In this document: in pieces, positions 26,586 to 27,853 of the stretch
How the letters are laid out: the number at the start of each line of letters is the position of its first letter
How positions within the stretch are numbered: the first letter of the stretch is position 1
From: a virus
Virus record (IMG/VR): IMGVR_UViG_3300035670_001040
Coordinates: 1 to 27,853 of that record
Direction: 5' to 3' (one strand)
DNA length: 27,853 nucleotides
Notes under the pieces: model-generated
What the model was told of the DNA's origin: nothing
The model's database searches: none
The model's input: the letters and a program-made list of their open reading frames with translations, nothing else
Position numbers and translations under genes: made by a program

Positions 26586-26888
26586 ATGACAAAATTTCTC
26601 CCCTACATCTTCGCAGCAATACTATTCTTCGCCCCAAGACCAAGCCTAGGTCAAACTTTCATAGTCCCCATAGACGATATTCTCATGGAGATTCCCTACT
26701 TCACCAATGCGCCTGAATACAACTTCAACAACGGAATGCAAGGCAATCTACCAGTAGGAAACTCTACCAAGCAACCAAGAAACAAAGTATCAGAGCAGGA
26801 GATACTAGACCTAGCATGGATGTTATATCCAAATGCAGAGAATATCAGAGTCTGGAACAAGAAATTAATAATAAAATTTAAGGACTAA
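26586..26888 (+). CDS. Small exported protein with signal peptide
   Basis: A 100-aa protein with a clear signal peptide: MTKFLPYIFAAILFFAPRPS then LGQ, with cleavage likely near residue 22. The mature part includes IVPIDDILMEIPYF and EQEILDLAWMLYPNAENIRV. It is probably exported to the periplasm or membrane. A TATAAA-like AT-rich stretch lies upstream but no good late motif is seen. Function unknown. Confidence 0.6.
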   Translation: MTKFLPYIFAAILFFAPRPSLGQTFIVPIDDILMEIPYFTNAPEYNFNNGMQGNLPVGNSTKQPRNKVSEQEILDLAWMLYPNAENIRVWNKKLIIKFKD

Positions 26889-26891
26889 ATA
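26885..26891 (+). promoter_or_regulatory. T4-type late promoter motif CTAAATA
   Basis: CTAAATA contains the upstream stop and is followed by ATTTT and the ATG at 26897, identical to the arrangement at 7873-7887. Confidence 0.62.
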
Positions 26892-26896
26892 ATTTT

Positions 26897-27685
26897 ATGC
26901 ACTACCTAGCAAACTACTACAAGAATTTATCCGAGCAACTTCAAGAAAAAGTAAATTTTCTTGAGGCTCAATTAAAAGAGGGTCGATTTGTAATCGATCC
27001 CGCAACTGGAAAAGGGAAAATTATTCCTGATCCTAACATGAGATTGGGAAGAAAGCCAGCAAGACCCGGAATCCCAATGTTCCCGGAAAGAAAGCCACTA
27101 ATTGGAAAAGTTCCCATGTCGATAGATCCTGATTTATTAAGGCCCATACCAAAGCGGTCCAATGATGAACTTAATGTCATGCCAGAACCAGACAGAGATG
27201 AAATCAACATCACGCCAGAATTTGGACAAAGAGGGCCAATAAGACCCGAAAACAAAATTTTGAAGACTACGACTGCTCCAAGAGAAAAGATAGATTTTTT
27301 GGATAGAGTTTCCGAAATGCCAAGCAGCGGAACAATTCCTAGTAATTTGAAGCCCATATCACCCGGTAGTAAAATTTATACACCTTCAGAACTAGACTTA
27401 GAGCGACTACCTTATGATGGATCTGGAAGACCCGGTAGACTAAAAGATTTGTCAAGGCCAACACCAGACAGAACCATGAGCCAGTCAGAGGTAGATGACG
27501 AAGGAAAGCCAACCGGACTGGTAAGAGTGACACACCAAAAACCAAAAATTAAGAAATTTGGTGATTCTGGACCAAAGATTCCTCCTGCTCCAATAAAACC
27601 TCAAGGATCACAAATTAAAAATAATGCAACAAATATAGATTATGCAAACTTTAAACCAGAACTTCGGCAGAATTACCGGGGGTAA
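26897..27685 (+). CDS. Proline-rich T4-like phage protein
   Basis: A 262-aa protein. Its first 35 residues form a helix (MHYLANYYKNLSEQLQEKVN) resembling a conserved N-terminus in T4-like aquatic phages. The rest is Pro/Arg/Lys-rich and probably disordered, with repeated short patterns (RKPARPGIPMFPERKP, PGSKIYTP, RPGRLKDLSRPTPDRT). No domain is recognised. It ends the coding part of the window and is followed by a hairpin-rich stretch. Confidence 0.55.
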   Translation: MHYLANYYKNLSEQLQEKVNFLEAQLKEGRFVIDPATGKGKIIPDPNMRLGRKPARPGIPMFPERKPLIGKVPMSIDPDLLRPIPKRSNDELNVMPEPDRDEINITPEFGQRGPIRPENKILKTTTAPREKIDFLDRVSEMPSSGTIPSNLKPISPGSKIYTPSELDLERLPYDGSGRPGRLKDLSRPTPDRTMSQSEVDDEGKPTGLVRVTHQKPKIKKFGDSGPKIPPAPIKPQGSQIKNNATNIDYANFKPELRQNYRG

Positions 27686-27853
27686 ATTTAAAGAATTGTA
27701 GGAGTGAGAGGGGTAGAAGATTTTAGAGAATATTTTGAGAAATTTGAGTTAGAGACCCCTCTCAGACACCCCTCCCAGACCATTTAAACGCCTTTACAGA
27801 CACTTTAAGGCCCTCAGACACCTCTGAGGGCCTATTTCATGTCCGAGGGCCTA
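27686..27853 (+). other. Non-coding 3' stretch with hairpins and short repeats
   Basis: No credible ORF is seen. TGAGAGGGGT (27705-27714) can pair with ACCCCTCTCA (27755-27764). The word CAGACAC recurs at 27763, 27797 and 27815 (CAGACCA at 27776), and GAGGGCCTA occurs at 27826 and 27845. Confidence 0.5.
27808..27833 (+). terminator. Probable terminator hairpin
   Basis: AGGCCCTCAGA (27808-27818) pairs with TCTGAGGGCCT (27823-27833) in a perfect 11-bp stem with a 4-base loop. The following T-run is short (ATTTC), so termination may be partial. Confidence 0.55.

Noticed and set aside
1-27853. CRISPR array, integrase, transposase or attachment site
   Set aside because: I saw no regular direct repeats with spacers, no integrase or transposase motifs, and no tRNA-end duplication suggesting integration.

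Overview
The window is a stretch of a large tailed-phage genome. It is AT-rich and almost fully coding, with genes packed on both strands, many 4-base stop/start overlaps and three tRNA genes. Several proteins are familiar from T4-like marine and freshwater myoviruses: an MGME1-like PD-(D/E)XK exonuclease, a GroES-like co-chaperonin, a GP88-family protein and several cyanophage-type head-associated hypotheticals. A T4-type late promoter motif (CTAAATA or ATAAATA) recurs just upstream of starts. This points to a T4-like myovirus of a Gram-negative, probably aquatic, host. No terminase, portal, capsid or tail gene lies in the window, so the taxon is an inference.

Layout. 1-6484 (+): exonuclease, a tandem IENR-like DNA-binding protein, a 782-aa protein ending in an HNH-like domain, a mosaic basic protein and three T4-like hypotheticals. 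6485-7836 (-): an early run of six small genes. 7885-8565 (+): one Ala-rich late gene. 8562-9412 (-): three small genes and tRNA-Gly. 9427-14962 (+): a late block with two paralogous adhesin-like proteins, a trypsin-like serine protease between them, a nucleotidyltransferase, an EF-hand protein and a basic-tailed protein. 15020-18522 (-): an early block with a GroES homologue, tRNA-Gln, SpoU-type RNA methyltransferase, SpeD-like AdoMet decarboxylase homologue, LpxH-like phosphoesterase, tRNA-Glu and small membrane proteins. 18519-23643 (-): an XhoI/PaeR7I-like nuclease, a long run of small early genes including a DUF2493 (SLOG) protein, and a complete C5-cytosine methyltransferase. 23703-27685 (+): a late operon of proteins that start with near-identical short tags (such as MKSFKSFLVE), then a signal-peptide protein and a proline-rich protein. 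27686-27853 is non-coding, with hairpins and short repeats.

How it fits together. Minus-strand genes are served by clear sigma70-type promoters (TTGACA/T, 16-17 bp, TATAAT/TATACT). Most plus-strand transcription units carry the late motif. In several early and late units the promoter element ends only 5-7 bases before the start codon, which predicts leaderless or near-leaderless mRNAs. The plus-strand tagged genes resemble T4 internal head proteins, whose N-terminal capsid-targeting sequence is cut by the prohead protease after [LI]-x-E. The best candidate for a new system is therefore a set of head-packaged enzymes (GP88-like, GNAT-like, methyltransferase, HNH-like, nucleotidyltransferase) that share a recombining tag. 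The split fibronectin/trypsin pair at 9857-11790 and the phage SpeD homologue are the next most interesting.
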